In this document: piece by piece, positions 62,826-64,000 of the stretch
Position numbering within the stretch: the stretch's first letter is position 1
Layout: each line of letters opens with the position of its first letter
NCBI RefSeq assembly: GCF_023612255.1
Contig: NZ_CP063231.1
Coordinates: forward strand, 3,020,001 to 3,084,000
Direction of reading: 5' to 3'
DNA length: 64,000 nucleotides
From: Luteibacter flocculans
GTDB taxonomy: Bacteria; Pseudomonadota; Gammaproteobacteria; Xanthomonadales; Rhodanobacteraceae
Position numbers and translations under genes: made by a program
The notes under the pieces: model-generated
Databases searched by the model: none
Told to the model about the DNA's origin: nothing
The model's input: the letters and a program-made list of their open reading frames with translations, nothing else

Positions 62826-63461
62826 ATGTCGCAAGCGCAGGATCAGCAGCTCGAACGGCTGACGTTCTTTTCGGACGCCGTTTTCGCCATTGCCATCACC
62901 TTGCTGGTGATCGAGATTCACGTGCCGCATCCTGAGGACCTGAGCGACCGGGCGTGGTTGCTGGCGTTGCTTCAACTCACGCCGCACTTTGTCGGTTTCA
63001 TCCTCAGCTTTATCGTCATCGGCGCGCTCTGGGCGGCCCATCATCGCGTATTCGGACTACTGCGCCATTACGATCCGTCCATCGTATGGCCGAATCTGTT
63101 CCTGCTCATGGTCGTCGCATTCATGCCGTTTTCCTCGGCTTTGATGAGCTCGCATCCCACCGAGCGCGTACCGGAATGGTTCTACACCGGCACGCTGCTG
63201 TTGGCAGGTCTGCTTCAGCACCGCCTGGTCAAGCGCGTTCTGCGTGCGCCGTATCTTCGGGAAGACGTGACCGATGAGGTGGTCGCCACGCTTCGGCGCC
63301 GGACGATGGCCTTGCCGCTGATGGCGTTGCTTTCGGGTGTCCTCGCTATCTGGTGGCCAGGTCCGAGCAACCTGCCCCTGATGCTCATGCCGTTGATGGT
63401 CATGCTCTTTGTGCGGATGACAAAGTCGCGTGCTGCGGGACCGATCGCCGAGACGGAGTGA
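62826..63461 (+). CDS. TMEM175 (DUF1211) family potassium-channel-like protein
   Basis: 211 residues, about five to six membrane helices. The family signature RLTFFSDAVFAIAITLLVIE at the N-terminus contains the FSD motif that lines the pore of bacterial TMEM175 channels. Other helices include FVGFILSFIVIGALWAAHH and PNLFLLMVVAFMPFSSALMS. Not obviously part of the microcin locus. Ion selectivity is by family knowledge only. Confidence 0.88.
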   Translation: MSQAQDQQLERLTFFSDAVFAIAITLLVIEIHVPHPEDLSDRAWLLALLQLTPHFVGFILSFIVIGALWAAHHRVFGLLRHYDPSIVWPNLFLLMVVAFMPFSSALMSSHPTERVPEWFYTGTLLLAGLLQHRLVKRVLRAPYLREDVTDEVVATLRRRTMALPLMALLSGVLAIWWPGPSNLPLMLMPLMVMLFVRMTKSRAAGPIAETE

Positions 63462-63556
63462 CGGCGCAGGCCGAGGGGAATTCGGCGAAGGGGATGCTCG
63501 TCGATCGCCTCCACGGCGCGTCGTGCGCGTGGAGGGCAGCAGGGCCGAAGGCCACG

Positions 63557-64000
63557 TCAAGCCAACGTCGTCAGCTCGATCGGTACGATCGCATCGCCAC
63601 TGATGACCTGGGCCTGGCCGTCCTGCACCATGAACTGGATCTGCATCGTGCGCTGCGTGAGTGCGGCGAGCGCTTCGACAGTCGCCGGGGCGATATCGAT
63701 GACGGATACGTTCTTCGTCCGGGCCACGGCCGCCGCGGTCTTCTTCCACCAGACTTCCGCGCTGCGGCCGCTGTAGCTGTAGACGATCACGCGCTTGGCG
63801 CGACCGGCGGCGCGGCGGATACGCTGCTCGTCAGGCTGTCCGATCTCGATCCATAGATCGACTTCGCCGGTGAGTTCCTTCCGCCAAAGGTCCGGCTCGT
63901 CGTCGGAACTGATGCCCTTGCCGAAGACCAGCGCCTCGTCCGCATTCAGCGCGAAGGCCAGCACGCGCACCATCATCCGGTCGTCGGTTTCCGACGGATG
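63557..64000 (-). CDS. yaeQ: YaeQ family protein (N-terminus beyond window end)
   Basis: 148 codons visible. The frame is open to the window edge (HPSETDDR before MMVRVLAFALNADEALVFGK), matching RHPSETxERMM of YaeQ, so about 30 N-terminal residues are outside. Conserved WRKELTGEVDLWIEIGQPDE and the final TMQIQFMVQDGQAQVISGD. YaeQ has a PD-(D/E)XK-like fold of unknown activity; the E. coli protein was once reported to suppress RfaH mutants. Confidence 0.9.
   Translation of the reverse strand, partial: HPSETDDRMMVRVLAFALNADEALVFGKGISSDDEPDLWRKELTGEVDLWIEIGQPDEQRIRRAAGRAKRVIVYSYSGRSAEVWWKKTAAAVARTKNVSVIDIAPATVEALAALTQRTMQIQFMVQDGQAQVISGDAIVPIELTTLA

Overview
The window is GC-rich chromosomal DNA of a gammaproteobacterium, most likely Xanthomonadales (Rhodanobacteraceae such as Luteibacter or Dyella). 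The evidence is gene order: pilG-pilH-pilI-pilJ-chpA-chpB-chpC, gshB-tonB-yqgE-yqgF-pyrB, pilT/pilU beside proC-yggT, hrpA-relA and tamA-tamB, plus REP-like GGAGCCGCTATAGCGGCGA repeats. The genus is inference. No rRNA, tRNA, CRISPR array or prophage was seen.

Layout: (1) 1-6.9 kb, minus strand: a MacA-like adaptor, an ABC ATPase and two FtsX-like permeases, followed by a sigma-54 response regulator and its histidine kinase (cut by the window start). A textbook -24/-12 promoter and three TGTCC/GGACA dyads lie upstream. (2) 7-7.9 kb: Fur-boxed hemP and a hypothetical gene. (3) 8.1-18.9 kb: a mostly lower-GC Rhs toxin island. A Sec-exported Rhs protein is followed by an array of decayed toxin C-termini, each coupled to a small membrane-protein (putative immunity) gene. 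The island is flanked by direct repeats of about 300 bp that include the 3' end of chpC. (4) 18.9-31.2 kb: the Pil-Chp chemosensory operon for twitching motility. (5) 31.4-38.1 kb: gshB, a TonB-like gene, yqgE, yqgF, pyrB, a lipoprotein gene and a BON-domain gene. (6) 38.1-42.2 kb: a REP cluster, pilU, pilT, then divergent proC-yggT. (7) 42.2-48.9 kb: relA and hrpA (minus), then dps. (8) 49-57.3 kb: an NdvB-like GH17-GT2 glucan synthase, then tamA-tamB. (9) 57.5-62.7 kb: a probable class II microcin locus with two double-glycine precursors, a C39-peptidase ABC exporter with its adaptor, and small immunity-like membrane proteins. (10) 62.8-64 kb: a TMEM175-family channel and a partial yaeQ.

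The most novel material is the Rhs array. Six toxin C-termini, several otherwise unrelated, all end in a Cys-X-Cys tail, and each is followed within a few bases by its putative immunity gene. The microcin locus is the second point of interest. The two systems are consistent with a strain equipped for competition with other bacteria alongside twitching motility.
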